Source of the DNA: Stentor roeselii
Taxonomy: Eukaryota > Ciliophora > Heterotrichea > Heterotrichida > Stentoridae
Direction: 5' to 3'
DNA: 64,000 nt
Assembly (NCBI GenBank): GCA_006503475.1
Contig: RSEH01000023.1
Span: forward strand, 62,001-126,000
Shown here: piece after piece, positions 63,948 to 64,000 of the stretch
Layout: the number at the start of each line of letters is the position of its first letter
Position numbering within the stretch: position 1 is the stretch's first letter
Notes under the pieces: model-generated
The model's database searches: none
What the model saw: only the letters and a program-made list of their open reading frames with translations
What the model was told of the DNA's origin: nothing
Program-made: the position numbers and the translations under genes

Positions 63948-64000
63948 ATGTCGGAATTCACTGTAAATGAAATCCAAAACATCACATTTGCTTTAAAAGA
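63948..64000 (+). CDS. Start of another gene (partial)
   Basis: An ATG at 63948 opens a frame of 17 complete codons (MSEFTVNEIQNITFALK) that runs off the window. It begins 82 bp after the previous stop, typical spacing here. The beginning resembles the first helix of some EF-hand proteins, but the stretch is too short to name. Confidence 0.4.
   Translation, partial: MSEFTVNEIQNITFALK

Noticed and set aside
1-64000. Reading TGA as tryptophan (the Blepharisma code)
   Set aside because: No gene shows an internal TGA. The genes ending at 247 and 62242 stop at TGA, tryptophan is TGG throughout, and frames are open without reassignment.
1-64000. CRISPR arrays, bacterial operons, LTR or other virus-like elements
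   Set aside because: No spaced direct repeats, no Shine-Dalgarno-led operons and no reverse transcriptase, capsid or integrase words found in any frame.

Overview
The window looks like macronuclear DNA of a heterotrich ciliate close to Stentor. Long open frames end in TAA, TAG and TGA, with no internal TGA, TAA or TAG read as sense, so the code is standard. The few introns are tiny: five of 15 nt and one of 17 nt, all GT...AG. Intergenic DNA is short and AT-rich. The gene families are those of a motile ciliate: a guanylyl cyclase fused to a P4-ATPase-like domain, MORN, TPR-IQ, tubulin-deglutamylase and kinesin genes. About 40 genes fill some 90% of the window, and the only real gap is a 2.9-kb AT-rich stretch at 57550..60461. 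The species name is inferred from code and intron size, not from a marker gene.

Layout. 1-11 kb holds the end of an EF-hand-like gene, CNOT11, a coiled-coil protein, a C2H2 finger, a MORN protein, a DHHC acyltransferase, glycine-cleavage H protein, a PAP2 phosphatase and a CDK. 10.5-25 kb holds a CCDC81-type protein, an F-BAR/TBC protein, a coiled coil, a WD40 protein, a UFD1-like and a VPS9-like protein, a RING protein, RPA1, a CPSF30-YTH fusion and a TPR-IQ protein. 25-38 kb holds the 2045-aa guanylyl cyclase, a large PAS/multi-span membrane protein, an unknown two-intron gene and an Unkempt-like CCCH protein. 39-50 kb holds an unknown three-intron gene, tRNA-Glu(UUC), two different cytosolic carboxypeptidases flanking a p32/MAM33-like gene and a kinase-RING-pseudokinase gene, an ankyrin protein and lipoate ligase. 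50-57 kb holds a ubiquitin-like membrane protein, an R2R3 Myb, calpain, kinesin and a new repeat protein split by a frameshift. 57.5-60.5 kb holds a decayed ISXO2/Merlin-type DNA transposon, a 20-bp tandem repeat and two hairpins. 60.5-64 kb holds a purple acid phosphatase, a basic protein, a RING-CH/FHA protein and the start of another gene.

Genes that belong together functionally: H protein (8048) and lipoate ligase (49215), which attaches its cofactor; two deglutamylases (40041, 45733) with a kinesin (54243), for microtubules; CNOT11 and CPSF30-YTH, for mRNA 3' ends; PAP2, DHHC and cyclase, for membranes and signalling.

The strongest unexplained signals are (1) strong, abruptly reversing GC-skew blocks of a few hundred bases to about 1 kb that ignore gene borders and gene strand, (2) the undescribed WDSSIPSxWGRxSENGGN repeat protein with a frame break inside a repeat, (3) extreme packing, including divergent start codons 4 bp apart and convergent genes sharing a TTAA stop, and (4) the transposon fossil in the only long non-coding stretch.
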